Part shown: positions 6,406 through 14,000 of the stretch, in pieces | Position numbering within the stretch: position 1 is the stretch's first letter | Layout: the number at the start of each line of letters is the position of its first letter | Source of the DNA: DASVFB01 sp045806505 | GTDB taxonomy: Bacteria > Actinomycetota > Thermoleophilia > Gaiellales > Gaiellaceae | Direction of reading: 5' to 3' | DNA length: 18,426 bases | NCBI GenBank assembly: GCA_045806505.1 | Contig: JBJMJE010000331.1 | Location: 1 to 18,426, forward strand | Made by a program: the position numbers and the translations under genes | The notes under the pieces: generated by a model | Told to the model about the DNA's origin: nothing | Databases searched by the model: none | The model's input: the letters and a program-made list of their open reading frames with translations, nothing else

Positions 6406-7654
6406 AGGTCCCGCCGCGCCCGTTGAGCAGCGAGCCGAACTCGTTCCAGCGGCCGTCCTGGAACCGGATCAGCTTGACCTGCGAGAGCGGGAACGGATCG
6501 CTCGGCGACGTCTTCTCCTTGACGCCCGGGATCATGAACGGGTTCGTCCAGTTCATGTGGCGGACGGCGGACAAGAGCTTCGCCCGCGACGGCGTCTTCC
6601 CGGAGAGCCCGAGCACCTTCGCGACGTCCCAGGCCTTCGCGAAGCCGTAGAAGTAGAGGCCGTTGTTCGGGTCTGCGTTCGCCGGCGCGAACTTCGCCAT
6701 CTGCGCGCGGTAGAGCTTCATGTACGCGTTGTTCGCGTACTTCGGATCCTGCGGATCCATCAGGTATGCCGTGCTGATGGAGCCGTTGACCGTCGCCGCG
6801 TCCGCGTTCGCAAGCGCGAGCTTCATGAACGTGTCGGTGGCGGAGACGGAGTTCACGAGCACCTGCTCCGGCCGATACCTGAGCGCCTTCATCGTCGCGT
6901 ACGTCCGGATCGTCGGCGTCGGCGTTCCGAAGATCGCGATCACGTCGGCACCCGACGCGCGAATCGCCGCAACCTGCTGCGCAACGCTCGTGTCGGTGAC
7001 GGCGAAGCCCTGCGTCGTGATGATGTTCGACGCCTTTGCTCCGAGGCCCTTGCGCAGACCTGTGAGGTAGTCGTTGCCGTAGTCGTCGTTCTGGTAGATG
7101 ACGCCGATCTTCTTCGTCGGCCAGTTCTGGGCCGCGTACTTGCCGTAGATCGTGCCCTCGGCGACGTAGTCCGGCTGCCAGCCCATCGTCCACGGATGCG
7201 TCTGGTAGTTGCCGAACTCGGTGGCGCCCGTCGACACGAACAGCTGCGGCACCTTCTTCTGGTTCAGGTAGTCCGTGACCGCCTGCTGCGGCTCGGTGCC
7301 GAGGCCGCCGAACAGCGCAAAGACCTTGTTCTCCTCGACGAGCTTGCGCGTCTGCTGGACGGTGTTCGGCGGGCTATATCCGTCGTCGTAGTAGACCCAC
7401 TCGACCCTACGACCGTGGACGCCCTTCTTGCCGTCCTTGCCCTTGGTGTTGTTCAGGTACTGGAAGAAGACCTTCATCCCGACCGGGATCGGCGCGTACG
7501 ACGACGCCGGCCCGCTCAACGGGAAGGTCCCCCCGATGACGATCTTCCGGCTCGAAACGCCTGGCGGCGCCGCCTGGGATCCCGCAAGCGCCGTAACGCA
7601 CGCGATCGCCGCCACCGTGAGCATTGCGGCGAACAACCCCAACCTCATCCTCAT
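6404..7654 (-). CDS. ABC transporter substrate-binding protein, branched-chain amino acid (HAAT) type
   Basis: This is a 416-residue exported type I periplasmic-binding protein (Peripla_BP_6/LivJK-like) that should present substrate to the LivHM permease. Residues 1 to about 28 form a signal peptide, with MRMR followed by a hydrophobic run ending near LAGSQA. Cys19 in AIAC gives a weak lipobox, so lipoprotein processing is possible but not clear. The mature part begins KIVIGGTFPLSGPASSYAPIPVGMKVFFQYLN, the classic strand-loop-helix of this family. FGGLGTEPQQAV, KKIGVIYQNDDYGNDYL and GADVIAIFGTPTPTIRTYATMKALRY follow the usual lobe pattern. ATG 7654 is preceded by AAAGGAG with 6 nt spacing. 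The ligand cannot be read; relatives bind branched amino acids, amides, urea, aromatic acids and other carboxylates. The gene is last in the transporter operon and meets the acyl-CoA dehydrogenase tail to tail. Confidence 0.93.
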   Translation of the reverse strand: MRMRLGLFAAMLTVAAIACVTALAGSQAAPPGVSSRKIVIGGTFPLSGPASSYAPIPVGMKVFFQYLNNTKGKDGKKGVHGRRVEWVYYDDGYSPPNTVQQTRKLVEENKVFALFGGLGTEPQQAVTDYLNQKKVPQLFVSTGATEFGNYQTHPWTMGWQPDYVAEGTIYGKYAAQNWPTKKIGVIYQNDDYGNDYLTGLRKGLGAKASNIITTQGFAVTDTSVAQQVAAIRASGADVIAIFGTPTPTIRTYATMKALRYRPEQVLVNSVSATDTFMKLALANADAATVNGSISTAYLMDPQDPKYANNAYMKLYRAQMAKFAPANADPNNGLYFYGFAKAWDVAKVLGLSGKTPSRAKLLSAVRHMNWTNPFMIPGVKEKTSPSDPFPLSQVKLIRFQDGRWNEFGSLLNGRGGT

Positions 7655-7660
7655 GCTGTG

Positions 7661-7667
7661 CTCCTTT
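7661..7667 (-). promoter_or_regulatory. Strong ribosome binding site of the substrate-binding protein gene
   Basis: On the minus strand AAAGGAG stands 6 nt before the ATG at 7654. It is the best Shine-Dalgarno sequence in this operon, where the other genes rely on overlapping stop and start codons. It favours 7654 over the second in-frame ATG at 7648, and it fits the need for excess binding protein. Confidence 0.8.
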
Positions 7668-7682
7668 GGTAACTGCAGGGGA

Positions 7683-7701
7683 ACGCGGTCTAAACCCGCG
7701 T
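7683..7701 (-). other. Intercistronic hairpin between livM and the binding-protein gene
   Basis: ACGCGG (7683-7688) can pair with CCGCGT (7696-7701) around a 7-nt loop, in the 50-bp gap between the livM stop and the binding-protein start. It has no following T-run and is small, so it is more likely a stability or processing element or a weak attenuator than a full terminator. No riboswitch class was recognised. Confidence 0.45.
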
Positions 7702-7704
7702 CCG

Positions 7705-8691
7705 TCAGTGAGTATAAGACGACCTCGCGAGCGATTTGTAAGCGCGCCGGAGCAGCCCTGCGATGCCCGTGGGAAACGCATAAAGCACGAGGAGCAGGAT
7801 GAATCCGTAGACCGCCGCTCCCGCGCCCGCGCGTTTCGGGTCGAGCGGTGAGCCGAGGGGCTTCTCGAACCAGCGCAGGATGTCTCCCGAGTAGAGGGGG
7901 ACGTACTCGATGAAGATCGCGCCGGCAACGACGCCGAGCAGCGAGCCGAGGCCGCCGACGACGACGCCGATCAGGATCAGAAGCGACAGGCCGACGGCGA
8001 ACGTGTCCGGGTTGACGAAGCCGATGATGAGCGCGTAGAGCGAGCCCGCCACACCGGCGAAGAACGCGGAGATTCCGAACGCGAACGTCTTCGTCAGGGC
8101 GATGTTGATACCCGACGAAACCGCGGCGATCTCGGATTCGCGGACGGTTCGAAAGGCGCGCCCGAGCTTCCCCTGCAGGAGCAGCCACGCAAGGAGGAAC
8201 ATCGCCCCCGCGATCGGCCACGTCGTCACGTACGCGGTGTGCCCGCTCAGCACGCGCGTCAGCGTCTTGCCGCCGACGCCGCCGGTGAAGTCCGCGTACT
8301 TCTTCGCGAGCGCGACGAGCGCGATCGGGATCGCGAAGGTGGCGAGTGCCAGATAGACGCCGCGAAGCCTGAGCGCGGGGAACCCGAACAGGAAGCCGAG
8401 CACGCCGGTGATGAGTCCCGCGAGCGGAATCGTCGCAAGGTCGTTCCAGCCGTGGTCGACGCTCAGGATCGCCGTGACGTAGGCGCCGACGAGCATGAAG
8501 CCGCCCTGCCCGAGAGAGATCAGCCCGGCGTAGCCCGTGAGGATCTGCAAGCCGAGAGCCGCGATGAAGAATGTGGCGACGAACGCGAAGCGGTACTCGT
8601 TCGTGTCGCCGAGCAGCAGCGGCAGCAAGGCGATCGCCGCGGCGCCGAGCAACGCACCGGTGAAGCCGCGCCAGACGCGCCATTGCGTCAT
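7705..8691 (-). CDS. livM: Branched-chain amino acid-type ABC permease LivM
   Basis: This is a 328-residue integral membrane protein with about eight to ten hydrophobic segments, of normal LivM length. Family marks are the N-terminal ALGLQILTGYAGLISLGQGGFMLVGAY at about 45-71, FPALRLRGVYLALATFAI at about 104-121, and the cytoplasmic coupling loop LGRAFRTVRESEIAAVSSGINIALTKTFAF at about 176-205, which contacts the ATPases. GGLGSLLGVVAGAIFIEYVP is at about 247-265. It forms the translocation pore with LivH. ATG 8691 overlaps the LivH TGA (ATGA), which supports the start and coupled translation. The tail (KSLARSSYTH) is short and basic. Confidence 0.93.
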   Translation of the reverse strand: MTQWRVWRGFTGALLGAAAIALLPLLLGDTNEYRFAFVATFFIAALGLQILTGYAGLISLGQGGFMLVGAYVTAILSVDHGWNDLATIPLAGLITGVLGFLFGFPALRLRGVYLALATFAIPIALVALAKKYADFTGGVGGKTLTRVLSGHTAYVTTWPIAGAMFLLAWLLLQGKLGRAFRTVRESEIAAVSSGINIALTKTFAFGISAFFAGVAGSLYALIIGFVNPDTFAVGLSLLILIGVVVGGLGSLLGVVAGAIFIEYVPLYSGDILRWFEKPLGSPLDPKRAGAGAAVYGFILLLVLYAFPTGIAGLLRRAYKSLARSSYTH

Positions 8692-9578
8692 ACGCGTCTC
8701 ACGACGGTACGTCCGAGCAGCCCTGCCGGCCGAAGGACGAGCACGAGCAGGAGGATGGCGAGCGCCACGGGCAGGCGCATGTCGGGCGAGATCTGCCCCG
8801 GCAGGTACGTTCCGAGCAGGTTGATGGTGACGCCGATCGCCAGGCCGCCGAGGACCGCGCCGATCGGGCTCTCGATGCCGCCGAGCACTGCGGCCGCGAA
8901 CGCGTAGATGATCGTCACCTGCATGAAGCTGGGCGTGAAGACGAACTGCGCCGACGCCGCGAGCATCCCCGCGACTGCCGAGAGGATCGCCGCGAAGCCC
9001 CAGCCGATCGAGAGCATCCACGGCACTCGCACGCCGAGCAGGCGGCTGGCAGCTGGATCGATTGCGGACGAACGGAGGGCGAGGCCGAGCTTCGTGTAGT
9101 TGAAGAGCAGCCAGAGGACGACGACGCACGCGAGCACGATCAGGAAGTCCCAAACAGATTGCTTCGGGATCGCGACGGTGCCGATCGACCACGTTCCTCC
9201 GGAGAGCGGCGACAGGAGCACCTTCTCGTCGGGCTGCCAGATCCAGCTCGCGAGCCCGTTCAGGATCACGAGCAGCGCGATCGTCGCCATGACGACGGTC
9301 AGCTCGCCGGCGCGCGCGAGCGGCCGGATCACGCCCTGGTGGATGCCGACGCCGCCGAGGAACGAGACTCCGAGCGTGAGGACGAAGGCCGGCCAGTACG
9401 ACCAGCCGTGATTCGTCATCAGCGCCCACGCGATGTACGTCGAGAACATGCCCATTTCGCCCTGGGCGAAGTTGATGACGTGCGTCGCGCGGTAAATGAG
9501 CACGAGGGCGAGCGCGAGGCTCGCGTAGATCGCCCCGTCTCCGAGCCCCGAAACGACCTGCTGGATGAAGTTCGCCAT
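8688..9578 (-). CDS. livH: Branched-chain amino acid-type ABC permease LivH
   Basis: This is a 296-residue integral membrane protein. Its N-terminus (FIQQVVSGLGDGAIYASLALALVLIYRATHVINFAQGEM, about 4-42) is diagnostic for LivH, as are the loop LGLALRSSAIDPAASRLLGVRV at about 164-185 and AVLGGIESPIGAVLGGLAIG at about 230-249. There are about eight membrane segments. It pairs with LivM as the transmembrane core of a HAAT importer. Its ATG at 9578 shares one base with the LivF stop (TGATG) and its stop overlaps livM, so the three genes are tightly coupled. The open frame reaches further upstream into livF but has no family match there. Confidence 0.94.
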   Translation of the reverse strand: MANFIQQVVSGLGDGAIYASLALALVLIYRATHVINFAQGEMGMFSTYIAWALMTNHGWSYWPAFVLTLGVSFLGGVGIHQGVIRPLARAGELTVVMATIALLVILNGLASWIWQPDEKVLLSPLSGGTWSIGTVAIPKQSVWDFLIVLACVVVLWLLFNYTKLGLALRSSAIDPAASRLLGVRVPWMLSIGWGFAAILSAVAGMLAASAQFVFTPSFMQVTIIYAFAAAVLGGIESPIGAVLGGLAIGVTINLLGTYLPGQISPDMRLPVALAILLLVLVLRPAGLLGRTVVRRV

Positions 9579-10285
9579 CAGTAGCCCAGGTAGCTCTTTC
9601 GGACGCCTTCGTGCTCGCGCAGCTCCGCGCTCGCACCGCCGAGCACGACCTTGCCGACCTCCAGCAGATATGCGCGGTGCGAAAGCTGAAGCGCGGCGTT
9701 CGCGTTCTGCTCGACGATCAGCACCGAGAGGCCCTGCTCCTCGTTGAGCCGGCGGACGACCTGAAAGAACTGCTCGACGATGATCGGGGCGAGCCCGAGC
9801 GAGGGCTCGTCGAGGAGCAGGAGCCGCGGGCGCGAGAGGCGTGCGCGCGCGAGCGCGAGCATCTGCTGCTCGCCGCCCGACAGCGTTCCGGCCTGCTGGT
9901 CGCGCCGCTGCTCGAGCCACGGCAGCTCGCTCGCGATCTCGTCGAAGTCGCTCGCGACAGCCTTGCGGTCGCGGCGGAGGTACGCACCCATCTTCAGGTT
10001 CTCCCACACCGTCAGCTCGCCGAGGATGCCGCGGCCCTCGGGGACGTGCGTGATTCCTCGCCGTGCCGTCGTCTCCGCGCGGCGGGGCAGCGTCTCGCCG
10101 TCGAAGACGATCGTCCCGTCGCGCGCGACGATGCCCGAGATCGCGCGCAGCGTCGTCGTCTTGCCGGCGCCGTTCGCCCCGAGCAACGCGACGATCTCGC
10201 CTTCTTCGAGCGTCAGCGAGACGCCGTGCAACGCGCGCACGGGCCCGTACCGCGCGTGAACTTCATTCAGCTCGAGCAGGGACAT
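9578..10285 (-). CDS. livF: HAAT ABC transporter ATP-binding protein LivF
   Basis: This is a 235-residue cytosolic ABC ATPase of normal LivF length. The Walker A GANGAGKT is at 36-43. The Q-loop region reads HVPEGRGIL at 80-88, with Glu in place of Gln as is common in LivF. The ABC signature LSGGEQQMLALARARL is at 135-150 and Walker B LLLLDEPSLGLAP at 155-167. The switch position is Gln193 (VEQN), again usual for LivF. It forms a heterodimer with LivG to power LivHM. It overlaps livG by 23 nt and touches livH through TGATG. Confidence 0.95.
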   Translation of the reverse strand: MSLLELNEVHARYGPVRALHGVSLTLEEGEIVALLGANGAGKTTTLRAISGIVARDGTIVFDGETLPRRAETTARRGITHVPEGRGILGELTVWENLKMGAYLRRDRKAVASDFDEIASELPWLEQRRDQQAGTLSGGEQQMLALARARLSRPRLLLLDEPSLGLAPIIVEQFFQVVRRLNEEQGLSVLIVEQNANAALQLSHRAYLLEVGKVVLGGASAELREHEGVRKSYLGY

Positions 10286-11021
10286 CCGGACTCGTCGTTG
10301 CGCCGGCGCCGAGGTACGCCTCGATCACCGCGGGGCTCGACTGGATCTCCTTCGGCGTGCCGGCCGCGATCGTGCGTCCGAAGTCGAGCACGGTGACGCG
10401 ATCCGACACCGACATGACGAGGTTCATGTGGTGCTCGACCAGCAGGATCGTAAGGTCGTAGTTCGTGCGCAGTTGCCGGATCAGGTCCCCGAGGTGACCG
10501 ACCTCCTCATGGTTCAGGCCGCCTGCCGGCTCGTCGAGCAGGAGGAGCCGCGGCCTCGCGGCGAGGGCCCGCGCAAGCTCGATTCGCTTGAGCGTGCCGA
10601 ACGGGAGACCGGCGGCCGGCGCTTCCGCGAGCGGGGCGAGGTCGAGCGAGTCGAGGATCTCGAGCGCGTCGCCGCGAACGGTCCGGTCGAAGGCGATGCG
10701 CGTCCGCGCGTGCGCGCCGACGAGCACGTTCTCGAGCACGGTCATGTGCGCCGCCAGCTGCAGGTTCTGGAACGTCCGCGCGATGCCGAGGCGCACGATC
10801 CGGTGCGCCGGCTGGCGCAGGAGGTCCTTGCCGTCGTAGCGCACCGCGCCGCCGTGCGGCTTGTACAGCCGCGTGATGACATTGAACGCGGTCGTCTTGC
10901 CGGCGCCGTTCGGGCCGATCAGGCCCGCGATCTCGCCCTCTTCGACGATGAGCGATAGCTCGTCGAGCGCGAGGATGCCGCCGAAGCGCCGGCTGACGTT
11001 GTCGACCTCGAGCAGCGCCAC
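10263..11021 (-). CDS. livG: HAAT ABC transporter ATP-binding protein LivG
   Basis: This is a 252-residue ABC ATPase, first gene of the transporter operon. Walker A GPNGAGKT is at 36-43. IARTFQNLQLAAHMTVLENVLVGAH at 80-104 is the Q-loop (Gln85) and the LivG hallmark. The signature segment GLPFGTLKRIELARAL is at 138-153, with FGTLK in place of LSGGQ as often seen in LivG. Walker B LLLLDEPAGGLN is at 159-170, and His197 in VEHHMNLVM is the switch histidine. The start is GTG at 11021, just before the conserved ALLEVDNVSRRFGG. It diverges from the large secreted protein gene with 57 bp between starts. No clear Shine-Dalgarno sequence was found in front of it. Confidence 0.95.
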   Translation of the reverse strand: MALLEVDNVSRRFGGILALDELSLIVEEGEIAGLIGPNGAGKTTAFNVITRLYKPHGGAVRYDGKDLLRQPAHRIVRLGIARTFQNLQLAAHMTVLENVLVGAHARTRIAFDRTVRGDALEILDSLDLAPLAEAPAAGLPFGTLKRIELARALAARPRLLLLDEPAGGLNHEEVGHLGDLIRQLRTNYDLTILLVEHHMNLVMSVSDRVTVLDFGRTIAAGTPKEIQSSPAVIEAYLGAGATTSPDVPARAE

Positions 11022-11043
11022 CGGCTCTAGCTTCTCACACCCG

Positions 11044-11072
11044 TTGACAGCCCGAAGCGATCGTCGTAGCGT
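11044..11072 (+). promoter_or_regulatory. Sigma-70-like promoter for a leaderless transcript
   Basis: A perfect -35 box TTGACA (11044-11049) is followed by a 17-bp spacer and TAGCGT (11067-11072), which keeps the three most conserved -10 bases (TA and the final T). Transcription would start six to seven bases later, at about 11079, exactly on the GTG start codon of the secreted mosaic protein. No Shine-Dalgarno sequence lies before that codon, which agrees with leaderless translation. Confidence 0.6.
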
Positions 11073-11078
11073 GGTCGT

Positions 11079-14000
11079 GTGGGGACGCGGTCGGCGCTGT
11101 GGCTCGCCGCGCTCAGCTCGATCTTGCTCACGGCGGCAGGAGCGGCGCTCGGCGCAGGCGTCGGCTCGGGCTCAAGCATCACGGGAGTGTTCTCGACCCC
11201 CGGCACGACGACGACCACGAATCCTGGTCCCTATCCGGATCCGCCGACGCAGCTCGCGGCGACGCCGACGAGTAACGGCGTCACGCTCACCTGGCAGCCG
11301 CCGTCCTTCGACGGCGGCTCGGCGATCGTCGGGTACGTCGTGTTCCGCTGGAACGAAGCCGGAGGTGACCCGAAGCAGTTCGCCGTCGGCAACGTCACGA
11401 GCTACACCGACGTCAACACGGCGAAGGGCGTGTCGTACATCTACGAGGTGAGCGCCACCAATGCGACCGGTACCGGCAGTGTCTCCAACTATGTCGTCGT
11501 CACCGCCCTCGGGCCGGGCCAGCCGCCGATCTTCGGGCCGTATCAGTCGTTTCCGACCGGCTCGTGGCCGGAGGCGGTTGCCCTCGGCGACGTGACCGGC
11601 GACGGGCGTGCAGATGCTGTGATGGTGACGAGCGCCTACTTCAGCCCGACGGCAGACCACCACGTCTTCGTCTTCGCGCAGAACGCGGACGGCACGCTCG
11701 CGGCGCCGGTCTCGTATTTGACGGCAGCCACGTCCAACAGCGATCCCGCGACGGTCGCCGTCGGAGACATCACGGGCGACGGCCGAAACGACGTCCTCGT
11801 CGGGATCGACAAGGTGGGTGTCCAGCTGTTCCCGCAGCTCGCGTCCGGGTTGCTCGGTTCGCCGACGACGGTGCCGACGACGAACGCGGAGAAGATCCGC
11901 GTCGGACAGCTCAACGGCGACGGGAAACTCGACGTCGTGGGAATCGGGTGGGGAACGAATACCGTCGGCGTTCTGTTCAACAACGGCGGCGGCGGTCTGT
12001 CGGCGCCGGTCACGTACGCGGCGCCCCACGGCGGCTACGACGATCTCGAGGTCGGCGACGTCAGCGGCGACGGACGCGACGACATCGTCGTCATGTCCGG
12101 TCAGAGCTTCTTGCCGAACATCAGCGTGTTGCCGCAGCTCTCGACGGGCGGCTTCGGGCAGACGGCGTCGTACAGCCTGCCGGGCAACGTCCTCACCGGC
12201 GGGATCGGGGTCGGCGACGTGAACGGCGACGGCCGCAACGACGTCGTGACGGACGACTGGTTCGACGACAAGCTCGCAGTCTTCCCGCAGACGGCGCTGG
12301 GCACGCTCGGCACGCCGGTGCTGTATCCGGGCCCCGGCAGCCCGGCGCCGGTCGAGGTCGCGGACCTCGACGCGGACGGGCGCGCCGACGTCCTCGTCGA
12401 CGACGGCGGCGCGACCGTCTACAGGCAGCGTGCGGACGGCACGCTGGCGCCGAAGGAGACCTACACCAAGCCGGGCACGGACAACCCGCACGGACTCGCC
12501 GTCGGCGACATCAACGGCGACCGCATGCCCGATGTCGTGAGTGCAAGCTTCGGCTACGGCCTCGTCGTGCTGCGGAACGTGTTGCCGCCGCCGGGCGCGA
12601 CCGTTCCGGGTGCGCCGGCGTTCGTCTCGGCCGTGCCCGGCAAGTTGAGCGTGACGCTGACGTGGAAGGCTCCGGCCTCGACCGGAGGCGCCTCGGTCAC
12701 CGGCTACCGCATCTACCGCGGCACTTCCGCCGGCGCGGAGACGTTCTTCTCGACGGCGCCGGCGGAGGCGACGAGCTTCGTCGACACGCGCAATCTGGCC
12801 GGCGGCACGAAGTACTACTACAGGGTTTCGGCGGTGAACGCGGTCGGAGAAGGAGCGGCATCGAACGAGGTCTCGGCGACGCCGACCGCCGCTTCCGTCC
12901 CCGATGCCCCGGCGCTCACCGAGGCGAACATCGGCTACGACTCGGTGTTTCTCGACTGGACCGAGCCTGCATCGAACGGCGGCGCCGAGATCACGGCATA
13001 TCGCGTCTATCGAGGGACGGCTTCCGGCGCGGAGACTCTGTACGCAACGACGACGTCGGCGTACCTCACCAACTTCCTCGACTCGGGAGCCACGGGCGGC
13101 ACAAAGTACTACTACCGGGTTTCGGCGGTGAACGCGGTCGGCGAGGGTGCTCTGTCGAACGAGCTCAGCGCGACGCCGCTGACGCCGAGGGTGCCCGATC
13201 CGCCGACGCTCGCGGCCGCCACCGGCGACTACTCGACGGTGCACCTCGTGTGGAAACGGAGCTCGGACGGCGGCGCGGAGATCTCTGCCTACAAGGTCTA
13301 CCGCGGAACGACGAGCGGCGGCGAGACGCTGCTGACGACGCTCGGCAGCAGCGCGACAGCGTACGACGACAGCAGCGGCGTCAACGGGACGACGTACTTC
13401 TACGAGGTGAAGGCGGTGAACTCCGTCGGCGACAGCGCCTTCTCGAACGAGCTGTCCGCGACGCCGATCGCGCCTTCCGCTCCGGGCGCGCCGACGTTGA
13501 GACAGGCGACGGCGGGGTTCTCGAGCGTGAGCCTCGCCTGGGATGCGCCGGGCTTCAACGGCGGTGTGGCGCTCGGCGGCTACAAGGTCTATCGCGGCAC
13601 CGCGAGCGGCAACGAGACGCTGCTGACGACGCTCGCGAACGTCACGTCGTACACGGACACGAGCGGCGTCAGCGGCACGCTGTACTACTACCGCGTCACG
13701 GCTTTCAACTCGGTCGGCGAGAGCGTTCCGTCGAACGAGCTCTCGGCGGTGCCGGTGCGAAGGCTGTTCGACCCGTACCAGGCGTATTTCGTGGGGTCAT
13801 GGCCGCAGGCGGTCGCGATCGGCGACGTGACCGGCGACGGGCGGAACGACGTCGTTCTCGTCACGAGCTCCTACTTCGATCCGGCGAACGACTACCACGT
13901 CTTCGTCTTCGCGCAGCGTGCGGACGGCACGCTTGCGCCTCCGGTTTCCTATCCGACGGCGGGCACGCCCGCCTCGGTGGCGGTCGGCGACGTCACGGGC

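Noticed and set aside
5106..7193. A 695-codon minus-strand frame crossing the acyl-CoA dehydrogenase and the terminator
   Set aside because: It runs through the 15-bp hairpin and antisense to a gene with all catalytic residues, and its protein has no family features.
7655..7704. Possible riboswitch or full terminator before the binding-protein gene
   Set aside because: Only one 6-bp stem is present in 50 bases, with no T-run and no known aptamer motif.
11172..13244. A 690-codon open frame antisense to the secreted protein gene
   Set aside because: Composition is Arg/Val-rich with no recognisable motif. It mirrors the repeats on the other strand, where real FN3 and FG-GAP motifs are clear.
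12603..13760. Regular repeats at first glance like a CRISPR or satellite array
   Set aside because: The period is about 290 bp, in frame, and translates into FN3 domains. There are no short identical repeats with unique spacers.
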